From contig JAXMCR010000005.1 of the NCBI GenBank assembly GCA_046349255.1, positions 310,001-374,000 on the forward strand: DNA of 64,000 nt. The letters are read 5' to 3'. Positions 51,488 to 60,032 of the stretch are shown piece by piece. Both the position numbers and the translations under genes were made by a program. The DNA comes from DAIODI01 sp046349255 (GTDB taxonomy: Bacteria; Pseudomonadota; Alphaproteobacteria; Rhizobiales; Aestuariivirgaceae). Positions within the stretch are counted from its first letter, which is position 1. Every line of letters starts with the position of its first letter. Under the pieces are notes generated by a model. It worked only from the letters and a program-made list of their open reading frames with translations. It was not told the origin of the DNA and did not search any database.

Positions 51488-51563
51488 CGTCATGCCCGGC
51501 CTTGAGCCGGGCATCCTCTTCAGCGCCGTCAAAGGGATGGCCGGGTCAAGCCCGGCCATGACG
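51488..51563. repeat. Palindromic intergenic repeat, copy 1
   Basis: A 76-bp unit beginning CGTCATGCCCGGC and ending GCCGGCCATGACG-like, with inner hairpins GCCCGGC/GCCGGGC and GCCGGG/CCCGGC. Its ends are inverted repeats of one another. It matches copy 2 at 71 of 76 bases. Confidence 0.8.
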
Positions 51564-51578
51564 AACGGGGACAACCTT

Positions 51579-51656
51579 GTCATCCTCGGGCTTGACCCGA
51601 GGATCCATGCAACGGCGGGCGAAGAGTGGATCGTCGGATCATGCCCGTGGATGACA
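51579..51656. repeat. Diverged palindromic repeat
   Basis: Starts GTCATCCTCGGGCTTGACC with a hairpin CCTCGGG/CCCGAGG and ends GGATGAC, the same overall plan as the 76-bp units but with a different sequence. It probably belongs to a sister family of the same mobile palindromes. Confidence 0.5.
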
Positions 51657-51710
51657 CTGTGGGGAGAGAAGTCGCACAGCTGGTCCGCGACTTCGTTCTT
51701 CTCCCCGATA

Positions 51711-51786
51711 CGTCATGCCCGGCCTCGAGCCGGGCATCCTTTCCAGCGCCGTCAAAAGGATGGCCGGGTCAGGCCCGGCCATGACG
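51711..51786. repeat. Palindromic intergenic repeat, copy 2
   Basis: The second 76-bp unit, in the same orientation as copy 1 and 147 bp after it. The five differences are all transitions. Such units are frequent in intergenic DNA of Bradyrhizobium and relatives. Confidence 0.8.
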
Positions 51787-51886
51787 AAGCGCCGTCGCTT
51801 GAAGATGCCCACGCCCCGCCATGACGGAGGAGACCGATTCATCCGAGTCCGGGCGGTCCAGGACAGCCGCCGGCGAAGGGTTTCGT

Positions 51887-52345
51887 TCAGTACGGCGTGC
51901 CGTCGCGGCGGGTGAAGCGGTCGACGCCGACGTCGCGCTCGTAGACGAGGTCGAGCCCCGGATAATGGATCCTTTCGCGCGGCAGATCGGGGCCCAGCAC
52001 GAGGAAAACCGCATCCGAGTCCGACCGGTTCAGCATGTGATGGCCGTTGCCGGTGCCGGCCGGAAACGCCGCCATGTCGCCCGACTTGAGGAGCGTCTCG
52101 CCCGTGTCCTCGATCAGCACCAGTTCGCCCTCGAGCACGACGAGGAACTCGTCCTCGGCCTCGTGCCAGTGCCGGAGCGATGAGTACGATCCCGGCTCGA
52201 CCCGCACGACGTTCGCGCCGAACTGCGTGAGCCCTGAGGCCCGCCCCACCTCGCGCACGTGCCGGCCGGCGACCGGCTTCCTCAACTCGGGTGGATAGAA
52301 CGTGGGCTGATGTTCGGCGACCGCGGCGACGTCGACCTTCGGCAT
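51887..52345 (-). CDS. Cupin-domain protein
   Basis: A 152-residue single-domain cupin: metal-binding motif 1 RHWHEAEDEFLVVLEG and motif 2 in the AAFPAGTGNGHHMLN stretch, supplying the usual His-His-Glu-His set. Cupins of this kind include small dioxygenases and isomerases. Its ATG overlaps the thiolase stop by one base (TGATG), so translation is coupled and it should act near the same acyl-CoA pathway. No signal peptide. Confidence 0.83.
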   Translation of the reverse strand: MPKVDVAAVAEHQPTFYPPELRKPVAGRHVREVGRASGLTQFGANVVRVEPGSYSSLRHWHEAEDEFLVVLEGELVLIEDTGETLLKSGDMAAFPAGTGNGHHMLNRSDSDAVFLVLGPDLPRERIHYPGLDLVYERDVGVDRFTRRDGTPY

Positions 52346-53553
52346 CACACGCGCTCGATCACGGTGGCGGTGCCCATACCGGCGCCGATGCACAGCGTGA
52401 TGAGCGCGGTGCCGAGGCCGCGCCGTTCAAGTTCGTCGAGCACGGTGCCGAACAGGATCGCACCGGTCGCGCCGAGCGGATGGCCCATGGCGATCGAGCC
52501 GCCCGCGACGTTCACCCTCGAGGCGTCGAGCGAGAACTCCTGCATGTAGCGCAGCACGACCGAGGCGAACGCCTCGTTCACCTCGAACAGGTCGATGTCG
52601 GAGATCGCCATGCCGCATTTCGTCAGCACACGGCGCGTCACCTCGCCGGGTCCGGTGAGCATGATCGAGGGTTCCGAGCCGATGTTGGCGAACGCCCTGA
52701 TGCGCGCCCGCGGCTTGACCCCCAGCCGCCGGCCCGCGGCTTCAGAACCGAGCAGCACCGCCGCCGCGCCGTCGACGATGCCGGACGAGTTGCCGGGGTG
52801 GTGCACGTGGTCGATCGCCTCGAGCTCCGGATAGCGCTGGATCGCCACCGCGTCGAAGCCCGCCTTGTCGCCCATCTCGGCGAACGAGGCCTTGAGCGCG
52901 CCGAGCGACTGCATGGTCGCATCGGGGCGCATGTGTTCGTCGTGGTCGAGCAGCGTCAGCCCGTTGCAGTCGGTCACCGGCACGATCGAGCCGCGGAAGT
53001 TCCCGGCCTGCCACGACGCCGCGGCGCGCTCCTGGCTCATCACCGCGTAGGCGTCGACGTCGGCGCGCGTAAACCCGTAGCGCGTCGCGAGCAGATCCGC
53101 CGAGATGCCTTGCGGGATGTAGTAGGCGGGGAGTGCGAGCGCGGGGTCCGACGGCCACGCACCGCCCGACGCGCCAATGCCGACGCGGCTCATCGATTCG
53201 ACGCCGCCGCCGATCGTCAGATCGTTCTGGCCACTGATGATCTCGCTCGCCGCGAGGTTCACCGCGTCGAGGCCTGAGGCGCAGAAGCGGTTCACCTGGA
53301 TGCCGGGCACGGACTGCGCATACCCGGCGCTCAGCACCGCCGAGCGCGCGATGTTCGCCCCGGCCTCGCCGACCGGGTCGACGCAGCCCATCACCACGTC
53401 CTCGACGAGCGCAGTGTCGAGGTCGTTCCTCGCCTCGAGGGCCTTCAGCACCTGGCTTGCGAGGTCGAGCGCCGTCACGGTGTGGAGCGCCCCGTCGGGC
53501 TTGCCCTTGCCGCGCGGGGTCCTGACGTGGTCGTAAACGTAGCAGTCGGTCAT
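52345..53553 (-). CDS. Acetyl-CoA C-acyltransferase (thiolase)
   Basis: A 402-residue thiolase. Nucleophile Cys91 lies in NRFCASGLDAVN; the other active-site residues are in GHPLGATG and CIGAGMGTA. It releases acetyl-CoA from a 3-ketoacyl-CoA, or the reverse. ATG 53553 is chosen over an upstream start because homology begins at TDCYVYDHVRTPRGKGK. It follows the acyl-CoA dehydrogenase on the same strand with a 120-bp gap. Confidence 0.9.
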   Translation of the reverse strand: MTDCYVYDHVRTPRGKGKPDGALHTVTALDLASQVLKALEARNDLDTALVEDVVMGCVDPVGEAGANIARSAVLSAGYAQSVPGIQVNRFCASGLDAVNLAASEIISGQNDLTIGGGVESMSRVGIGASGGAWPSDPALALPAYYIPQGISADLLATRYGFTRADVDAYAVMSQERAAASWQAGNFRGSIVPVTDCNGLTLLDHDEHMRPDATMQSLGALKASFAEMGDKAGFDAVAIQRYPELEAIDHVHHPGNSSGIVDGAAAVLLGSEAAGRRLGVKPRARIRAFANIGSEPSIMLTGPGEVTRRVLTKCGMAISDIDLFEVNEAFASVVLRYMQEFSLDASRVNVAGGSIAMGHPLGATGAILFGTVLDELERRGLGTALITLCIGAGMGTATVIERV

Positions 53554-53673
53554 GCATCGCCTCGTTCGTCGGGTCGCGATTTCAGAGAGTGTTACACACC
53601 GCCCTCGCCTGTCGAGCGACAACCCCCTTACAACTGCCATTCCGGAATCGAATTTCCGGCGACAACGCCGCCG

Positions 53674-54831
53674 TCACAGCGTGCGAGCGATGAGCACCTT
53701 CATGATCTCGTTGGTGCCGCCGTAGATGCGTTCCACGCGGGCGTCCCGGTACATTTTCGCGATCGGGTACTCGTTCATGTAGCCGTAGCCGCCGTGGAGC
53801 TGAAGACAGCGGTCGATGATCTTGCACTGGAGATCGGTCGTCCAGTATTTCGCCATGGAGGCGGTGGCCGTGTCGAGTTCGCCGCGCAGATGTCGTTCGA
53901 TGCAGTGGTCGACGAACACTTGCGCGACGGTCGCCTCCGTCTTGCACTCGGCGAGTTCGAACTGGGTGTTCTGGAACTCTGCTATAGGGTGACCGAAGGC
54001 TTTTCTTTCCTTTACGTAGTCGAGCGTCACCTTCAGCGCCCGCTCGATGCGCGAGGTCGCCTGGATCGCGATCAGCAGCCGCTCCTGCGGCAACTGCTGC
54101 ATGAGCTGGCTGAATCCCTGGCCCTCCGCCTCGCCGAGCAGCGCGTCGGCCGGCACCTTCGCGTTGTCGAAGAAGAGCTCCGCCGTATCGTTCGCCTTGA
54201 GCCCGATCTTGTCCAGGTTGCGGCCGCGCCGAAACCCCTCAAGTCCTTGCGTTTCCACGAGAAACAGCGACACGCCCTTGGCGCCGAGCGACTGGTCGGT
54301 CTTCGCCGCAAGGAGGATCAGGTCGGCCGTGTGGCCGTTCGTGATGAAGGTCTTCGACCCGCTGATCGCGTAGGAATTCCCGGCCTTTTCCGCCCGGGTC
54401 CGGATCGACTGCACGTCCGAGCCCGCGCCCGGCTCGGTCATCGCGATCGCCCCGACGAGGTCGCCCGCCACGAGCCGCGGCAGGAGCCGCTCCTTCTGCT
54501 CGCGGGTGCCGTAGTGGAGGATGTAGGGGATCACGATCGCATTGTGCAGCGGCCCGCCCCAGCCGTCGGTGCCGGCGAGGCCGGACTGCCGCGTGATCAC
54601 CGCGTCATGGGCGAAACTGCCCCCCGGGCCGCCGAATTCCTCCGGCACCTCGGCGCCCAGAAGCCCTTGATCTCCGGCCTTTTTCCAGAACGCCCGGTCG
54701 ATCTGCTGCTGCTTTTCCCAGCGCTCGTAGTTCGGCAGGGCCTCGGTTTCGAGGAAGCGTCGCGTGGCGTCGGCGAGAAGGTCGAGTTCGTCGGTCATCC
54801 ACGCAGGGCGCGGCAGGCCAAGCACGCTCAT
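53674..54831 (-). CDS. Acyl-CoA dehydrogenase
   Basis: A 385-residue FAD enzyme. Landmarks are IAMTEPGAGSDVQ, KTFITNGHTADL, ERKAFGHPIAEFQN and the C-terminal YGGTNEIMK, in which Glu375 is the base. It introduces the alpha-beta double bond into acyl-CoA. It stands directly after a MerR regulator gene (42-bp gap), so it is probably its target. Substrate chain type is not readable. Confidence 0.9.
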   Translation of the reverse strand: MSVLGLPRPAWMTDELDLLADATRRFLETEALPNYERWEKQQQIDRAFWKKAGDQGLLGAEVPEEFGGPGGSFAHDAVITRQSGLAGTDGWGGPLHNAIVIPYILHYGTREQKERLLPRLVAGDLVGAIAMTEPGAGSDVQSIRTRAEKAGNSYAISGSKTFITNGHTADLILLAAKTDQSLGAKGVSLFLVETQGLEGFRRGRNLDKIGLKANDTAELFFDNAKVPADALLGEAEGQGFSQLMQQLPQERLLIAIQATSRIERALKVTLDYVKERKAFGHPIAEFQNTQFELAECKTEATVAQVFVDHCIERHLRGELDTATASMAKYWTTDLQCKIIDRCLQLHGGYGYMNEYPIAKMYRDARVERIYGGTNEIMKVLIARTL

Positions 54832-54873
54832 CAGGCACCCGGACAGGCTGAAAACTGGTTACAGCGCGGGGAC

Positions 54874-55311
54874 TTAGGTGCCGTTCGCGGCGGCGGGCGC
54901 GCCGGCTGCCTCGCGCTCCTTCAGCATACCATCCACGATCTCGCAGGTCCGCTCAAGGTCGCCGATCGCGTCCTCGAGCTCGTGCCGCTGCTTGCGCAGG
55001 CTCTGCAGACGCTCGCGCAGCTTGGTCGAGGCGACGCGCAGCTGCGTCAGCTGGCCGTCCTTGAGCTGGTAGAGATCCAGCATTTCCTTGATTTCCTCGA
55101 GCGCGAAGCCGACGCGCCGGCCGCGCAGGATGAGCTGGAGGCGCACCCTGTCGCGGTAGCTGAAGATGCGCGTCCACCCGCGCCTGGCGGGATGCAGAAG
55201 TCCTTTCTGCTCATAGAACCGCAACGTGCGCGGAGTGACGTCGAACTCCTTGCACAGTTCGGAAATGGAGTAGGTCTGTTCGCGGCCCGGCTGGCCTTCG
55301 CTCGCGCTCAC
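54874..55311 (-). CDS. MerR-family regulator of the acyl-CoA gene cluster
   Basis: A 145-residue MerR regulator: winged HTH (TYSISELCKEFDVTPRTLRFYEQKGLL, then RRVGFALEEIKEMLDLY) and a C-terminal coiled coil (LRERLQSLRKQRHELEDAI). No metal-binding cysteine cluster, so it resembles the LiuR-type acyl-CoA/branched-chain regulators. Start uncertain: GTG at 55311 is preferred because the DNA upstream is AT-rich and promoter-like; a TTG at 55383 would add 24 residues. Confidence 0.82.
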   Translation of the reverse strand: MSASEGQPGREQTYSISELCKEFDVTPRTLRFYEQKGLLHPARRGWTRIFSYRDRVRLQLILRGRRVGFALEEIKEMLDLYQLKDGQLTQLRVASTKLRERLQSLRKQRHELEDAIGDLERTCEIVDGMLKEREAAGAPAAANGT

Positions 55312-55429
55312 AACAGTATTCCCATCTTGTGAAACAAAAATACTTCCGAATATTCGCGCCTGATTTGGGCGCTCTTCGGGCAAGCGTCAACTCGCGAAAG
55401 CCCGATTTGTCCTGCACGGAACTGATCGC

Positions 55430-55460
55430 TTAACCGAAATTTTACCAAACCCGTTAACCT
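55430..55460 (+). promoter_or_regulatory. CtrA-like motif upstream of the PodJ-like gene
   Basis: TTAA-N7-TTTA (55430-55444) and a second TTAACCT (55454-55460) lie about 80-110 bp before the ATG. The CtrA consensus is TTAA-N7-TTAA(C); one mismatch. PodJ is cell-cycle regulated in Caulobacter, so such a site would make sense. Confidence 0.4.
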
Positions 55461-55539
55461 TTAGCGCTGAGCGATAAAGCGCAGCGGTGCGGATTCGGGG
55501 CAGGAGCCGTCACCGCCGCCAAGAGCCAGCGAGACGGCG

Positions 55540-58500
55540 ATGAAGCCTGGAATTCCGTGGAGCGTCAAAGGGATAGACGACGAAGCCCGCGCCGCTGCCA
55601 AAGAGGCTGCGCGCCGTTCCGGCATGACGCTGGGTGAATGGCTCAACGCCATCATCATTAAAGAATCAGTCGGCGACGCCGGGCCATTGGCGACCGCCCG
55701 CGACAGGACGACCGGCCCCACGCCGGGTGACATGGCTGCCAAGCTTGACGATCTTGCCCGCCGGTTGAACGTCCTCGCTGCCGAAGACCAGAAAACCGCA
55801 GTCGGCCGCGTGCTCGAAACGCGCGAAGCCGCCACGCGCCGTGACGAGTTGGCGCTGCAGTCGATCCTCGACCGCCTCGCGGCGCATGAGCGGTCCACGG
55901 GCGACACCATCACCGCCATCGTCGAACGGATCGAATCGCTGGGCCGTGACGTCGCAGGGCTGACGGAACGGCTCGCCGAACGGAATTCCGCTGGAACGAC
56001 AGTGGGTTACGCTGCGCTCGACACGGCGCTGCGCAACGTCGTCGACCACATCGAGTCGAGCGAAGGCAAAACCAAGGACGTCCTCCAGTCGATCCAGGAC
56101 AAGATTTCCGAGCTGACGTCGCGCCCCGGCGCGTCGACCTCCGATCCCGCCATCGGCTCGGCGCTGGCAAGCCTCGAGCAGCGCGTCTCTTCGCTCGCGA
56201 GCCAGATGACGGCCGGCGACTACCTCACACGCGCCGAAGCGCGCACGCTGATCGAAAAGGCCGAAGGCGCCGCCGCTGCCGCCGCCCAGCGCGAGATGGA
56301 GCAGTTCGACAGCCGCGTCGACGGGCTGATGAAGCAGGCGCAGGCGGCGTGCGACAGCGAAGTGAAGCTGCTCAGGGCCACCGTCGAGGCGCTTGCACGC
56401 CACGTCGAGGACTCGGGCTCTGCGTCGCCGAGCGCCTCGCTCGCCGCGCTCGAACAGCGGATCGCCGAATTCGACAACCGCTTGTCCGGTCAGCCGCAGC
56501 ACAGGGTCGAGGATGCCCTTGCAGACCTCGACCGGCGCATTTCCGCGATCGACGAAGCACTGACGACGCAACTTGCTGCAAGCCGCCTCTCGGCTGCGCC
56601 GGCGCCGAGCGCCGACCTGCGCGCCTTCGAAGCCCGCATCGCCGAGCTTACGCAGCGGATCGAAGCGACCGAGGGCCAGATCACGCACTTCGACACGATC
56701 GAGAGTGCCGTCACGCAGCTCTACCAGGCGCTGGAGGAAAACCGCGCGCATCTGGAGCAGATGGGCCATCCAGTCGCTGCGGGCGGACCGTCGCCGGAAG
56801 TCGCGGCGCTCGAACAGGGCCTCGCCGCCGTGCAGGCGGCGGCCGCCGATTCCGATCGCCGCACGCAGGAAACGCTGCAGGCGGTGCACGAGACGCTCGA
56901 GCAGATCATCATGCGCCTCGCCGATCTGGACGCGCAGCCGCAGCCCGTTGCGGAACCTGCGGACGCCGCTGGAGAAGCCTGGAACGAACCCGCCCAGCCG
57001 GCCTATGAGGCGCCGGAAGCACCCTCGCTTGAGACGGCAGCGCCGATGTACGCCCCGCCCCAGCCCGTTGCGGCAGCTCCCGCGCAGGCGATGGAGGATC
57101 CGTTTGCCGGAACGGGGCCGACGCCGGACGCAAGCTCTGCACAGCCGCAGCCGTCGTTCGGCATTAAGCCGCGTCCCGCCGTAAAGTGGACCGACGCCGT
57201 GCGCGCGCACCTCGCAGCACAGGCGCAGGCCCAGTCGCAGGATCGCCTCGAACCGACGCTCGCCGAAGCGGAGCGCGCTCCCAACGCGTACGATGCGGCG
57301 GGATTCGACCCGATCCCGGGCGATACGTCGGACGACCTTAAGGTTCGCACCGACTTCATCGCCGCCGCCCGCCGCGCCGCCCAGGAGGCTGCCGAACGCG
57401 CGCAGTTGTCCGTCGATCCGGAAGACATCGTGCGGGCGGCGACGGAAGAGCCGGTCGGGCGGCTGCGCAAGATCCTCAACATGCTGAAGCGGGCCTCGAA
57501 GTCCGACGACGACAAGGGGTCGGGGTCGGGCGGTTCGGCAGATGCAGGAGGCGAGAAGAGCTCGCGCAAGCGCCTAATCGTGGCGGGCCTGCTGCTGCTG
57601 GCCGTGGTCTCCGCCTACGCCTACAAGTCCCGGTCCCTGCATCACGATGCGCCGGCCGCCCTGCCGACGTCCGAGTCCTCGAAGCTGTCGGCGCTGCCCA
57701 AGTCCGCGCCCGCCGCGCCGGTCGCCCAGCTTGGAGCGTCCACTCCTTCGGTTCCGGCAACAGCAACCACCGTGCAGGATCTTGCGCCGTCGCTGACCAC
57801 CTCTTCGGTGGGCCTCGTCGCCGCGCCGGATCAGCCGGCCGTCGGCGATGTCATCGCCGGGATGCCCGGGCCCGAAGCAGGGCCAGAAGCGCTCCGCCGC
57901 GCGGCCGCCTCCGGCAATCCGATCGCCCAGTTCGTCGTCGCGACGAACTATCTCGAGGATCGTTCGCGTGCGCCCGACTATGCCAACGCCGCACAGTGGC
58001 TCGCCAAGGCGGCCCAGCAGGGGCTCGCGCCTGCCGAGTATCGCCTCGGCACCCTGTACGAGCGCGGCCGCGGCGTGCCTCTCGATCTCGCGTCGGCCGG
58101 CCAGTTCTATGAGCGCGCCGCCCGCCAGGGCAATGTGCGCGCCATGCACAATCTCGCCGTGCTCTACACCGGCACCAACGGCCAGGCCGACTTCAAGGCC
58201 GCCGCCTACTGGTTCGGGCAGGCCGCTTCGTTCGGACTGAAGGACAGTCAGTTCAACCTTGCGATCCTCTACGAGCGCGGCATGGGCGTTCAGCAAGACC
58301 TGAAGCTCGCGTACTTCTGGTACACGCTGTCGGCGAGGCAGGGCGATCCGGATGCGCAAGCCCGCGTCGAGGCGCTGCGCCCCTCGCTCAAGGATGACGC
58401 CGAGAAGGTCGAGCAGCAGGTCGCCCAGTGGCAGCCGAAGACGCCGGACAAGGCGGCCAACGTCGTCGCTGTAACTGACCCGGAGTGGCGCGCGGACTTC

Positions 58501-58803
58501 CCGTCGCTGCCGCCCCTTGGCCAGCAGAAGTCCGAGGCCGCAGCGCCAGCGCCGGTCGCGCCCCCGCCTGCACGACCTGACGCCGCGCAGACCACGCCCG
58601 CCCCGACGCTGACGAAGGACCAGATGGTGCTGAACGCCCAGAAGCTCCTGTCGAAACTCGGATTCGATCCCGGCACCGCCGACGGTCGGATGGGCGCGCG
58701 CACGGCGAACGCGATCCGGCTGTTCCAGCTCCAGCATGGGCTCAACGTCGACGGCTCCGTCTCGCCGGAACTGCTCGCCACGCTCGAACGTCAATCCGGC
58801 TGA
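55540..58803 (+). CDS. podJ: PodJ-like polar localisation protein with Sel1 repeats and a peptidoglycan-binding domain
   Basis: A 1087-residue protein. The N-terminus PGIPWSVKGIDDEARAAAKEAARRSGMTLGEW is typical of PodJ-like proteins; long coiled-coil and low-complexity regions follow (about 60-470), then an Ala/Pro-rich linker, one transmembrane segment (about 677-696), Sel1-type repeats (about 773-943) and a C-terminal PG_binding_1 domain (about 1024-1085). It would scaffold pole-specific machinery from the cytoplasm while binding the cell wall outside. Length (974 in Caulobacter) fits. Confidence 0.85.
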   Translation: MKPGIPWSVKGIDDEARAAAKEAARRSGMTLGEWLNAIIIKESVGDAGPLATARDRTTGPTPGDMAAKLDDLARRLNVLAAEDQKTAVGRVLETREAATRRDELALQSILDRLAAHERSTGDTITAIVERIESLGRDVAGLTERLAERNSAGTTVGYAALDTALRNVVDHIESSEGKTKDVLQSIQDKISELTSRPGASTSDPAIGSALASLEQRVSSLASQMTAGDYLTRAEARTLIEKAEGAAAAAAQREMEQFDSRVDGLMKQAQAACDSEVKLLRATVEALARHVEDSGSASPSASLAALEQRIAEFDNRLSGQPQHRVEDALADLDRRISAIDEALTTQLAASRLSAAPAPSADLRAFEARIAELTQRIEATEGQITHFDTIESAVTQLYQALEENRAHLEQMGHPVAAGGPSPEVAALEQGLAAVQAAAADSDRRTQETLQAVHETLEQIIMRLADLDAQPQPVAEPADAAGEAWNEPAQPAYEAPEAPSLETAAPMYAPPQPVAAAPAQAMEDPFAGTGPTPDASSAQPQPSFGIKPRPAVKWTDAVRAHLAAQAQAQSQDRLEPTLAEAERAPNAYDAAGFDPIPGDTSDDLKVRTDFIAAARRAAQEAAERAQLSVDPEDIVRAATEEPVGRLRKILNMLKRASKSDDDKGSGSGGSADAGGEKSSRKRLIVAGLLLLAVVSAYAYKSRSLHHDAPAALPTSESSKLSALPKSAPAAPVAQLGASTPSVPATATTVQDLAPSLTTSSVGLVAAPDQPAVGDVIAGMPGPEAGPEALRRAAASGNPIAQFVVATNYLEDRSRAPDYANAAQWLAKAAQQGLAPAEYRLGTLYERGRGVPLDLASAGQFYERAARQGNVRAMHNLAVLYTGTNGQADFKAAAYWFGQAASFGLKDSQFNLAILYERGMGVQQDLKLAYFWYTLSARQGDPDAQARVEALRPSLKDDAEKVEQQVAQWQPKTPDKAANVVAVTDPEWRADFPSLPPLGQQKSEAAAPAPVAPPPARPDAAQTTPAPTLTKDQMVLNAQKLLSKLGFDPGTADGRMGARTANAIRLFQLQHGLNVDGSVSPELLATLERQSG

Positions 58804-58829
58804 CGCCGGAGGCCGTAATCCAACGCACC

Positions 58830-59288
58830 ATGAGTGACCGCGACCAGAGTTCCATCCCGCCGGCCGCGCTGTGGCTCGGGCTCGCCGGGGCGATCCCCTT
58901 CTGGTTCGCCGCATTCGCCTTCACGACCGGTCGATACGTGACCCCGGGGCAGGCGCTCAGCATCGCCATCACCTACGGGGCGATCATCCTGTCGTTCCTC
59001 GGCGGCATTCGCTGGGGCACCGCTCTCACTCCGATTGACGAAGGCCGCCGCGCCCGCGAATTCGGCTTGAGTGTCCTGCCGTCGCTCGCGGGCTTCGCAG
59101 CGTTCCTCACGCGACCCCACCTCGGCGTGAGTCTTCTGATCGCCGGGTTCCTGCTGCAGGCGTTCTGGGACGTGACGAGCGTCGATCTCGGCCGGCTGCC
59201 GCGCTGGTTCGGCCGCCTGCGCGTGATCCTCACCGGCCTTGTCTGCGTCCCGCTGATGGGAATTCTCGCCGGCCTGCTGCTGCGCTAG
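58830..59288 (+). CDS. DUF3429 membrane protein
   Basis: A 152-residue membrane protein with about five transmembrane segments, including a central GAIILSFLGGIRWG that is characteristic of DUF3429. Function unknown. It starts 26 bp after podJ on the same strand, so the two may be co-transcribed, but this is a common housekeeping-type gene elsewhere. Confidence 0.82.
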   Translation: MSDRDQSSIPPAALWLGLAGAIPFWFAAFAFTTGRYVTPGQALSIAITYGAIILSFLGGIRWGTALTPIDEGRRAREFGLSVLPSLAGFAAFLTRPHLGVSLLIAGFLLQAFWDVTSVDLGRLPRWFGRLRVILTGLVCVPLMGILAGLLLR

Positions 59289-59291
59289 CGC

Positions 59292-60032
59292 CTACCAGCC
59301 AAGTCGCTTCGCGGGCATGCGGTGGATCGCCTGCCGGCCGATCATCCACACCTTGAACTCGCGCGCCGGGAACAGGCTCTCGAAGGCTTCCGACAGCACG
59401 TTGAGGCCGCCCGTGTAGGCGCCGAACGCCGGCATCACCAGGCGCTGGCCATCGCTCACGAAGCAGCGGCAGCGCAACCTCCGGCCCCGGCTGTTGACCG
59501 AAGCCACGGGGTGGAGGTGGCCGGCGACTTCAGCCGCGGCGCCGGCACGCGGCTCGTGGCGGAAGACGAGATCGCCGAGCGCCACTTCGGACACCACGGT
59601 TCCGCCGATCCAGGCGGGAATCTCGGGATCGTGATTGCCCGTCACCCAGTAGAAGTCGGCGCGATCGACGAGCGCCCGGATTGCCGACCGGTCGGCGTCG
59701 TCCAGCCGCTCCGGCCCGCCCACATCGTGGAAGGAATCGCCCAGCGCGATGATCCGCAGCGGTTCGTAGCGGGCGATCACGTCGGCGAGATTCTGCAAGG
59801 TCGTGCGCGTGTCGTAGGGCGGGAGATGGATGCCACGCGCCGCTCGCGCGGAACCCTTCTCGAAGTGCAGATCGGCAACCGCGAGCGTGCGGATTTCGGG
59901 GCACCAGAGCGCCCCGCTCAAATCAACGACGAAGCTCGTTCCGGCAAAGGCGAGGGACGCGCGCGAGCGATCAGATGAGCCGCATGGCCGTGTCGATGAG
60001 ATCGTCGGCTGCTTCTTCAAGGAGGGCGTCAT
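59292..60032 (-). CDS. pdeM: Ligase-associated metallophosphoesterase PdeM
   Basis: A 246-residue calcineurin-like phosphoesterase. Metal-binding motifs are VADLHFEKGS, ALGDSFHDVGG, WVTGNHD and the late GHLHP. It belongs to the ligase-associated DNA damage response set, where it accompanies an Lhr-like helicase. It overlaps the helicase gene's end by about 60 bp from ATG 60032; a short in-frame alternative is not seen, so the start remains uncertain. The exonuclease and DNA ligase partners are not in this window. Confidence 0.75.
   Translation of the reverse strand: MTPSLKKQPTISSTRPCGSSDRSRASLAFAGTSFVVDLSGALWCPEIRTLAVADLHFEKGSARAARGIHLPPYDTRTTLQNLADVIARYEPLRIIALGDSFHDVGGPERLDDADRSAIRALVDRADFYWVTGNHDPEIPAWIGGTVVSEVALGDLVFRHEPRAGAAAEVAGHLHPVASVNSRGRRLRCRCFVSDGQRLVMPAFGAYTGGLNVLSEAFESLFPAREFKVWMIGRQAIHRMPAKRLGW

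Larger units (their letters stand above)
51386..51886. other. Repeat-bearing intergenic region
   Basis: A 501-bp gap without a credible gene. It contains two near-identical 76-bp palindromic units and one diverged relative, listed separately, plus a partial unit near 51400 (GTCATCCTTGG ... GATGAC). Open frames that cross the repeats are not supported by codon use. Confidence 0.7.

Noticed and set aside
51432..51824. Open frames spanning the intergenic repeats
   Set aside because: They simply translate the palindromic units, and the encoded peptide repeats the same short segment; no ribosome-binding site.
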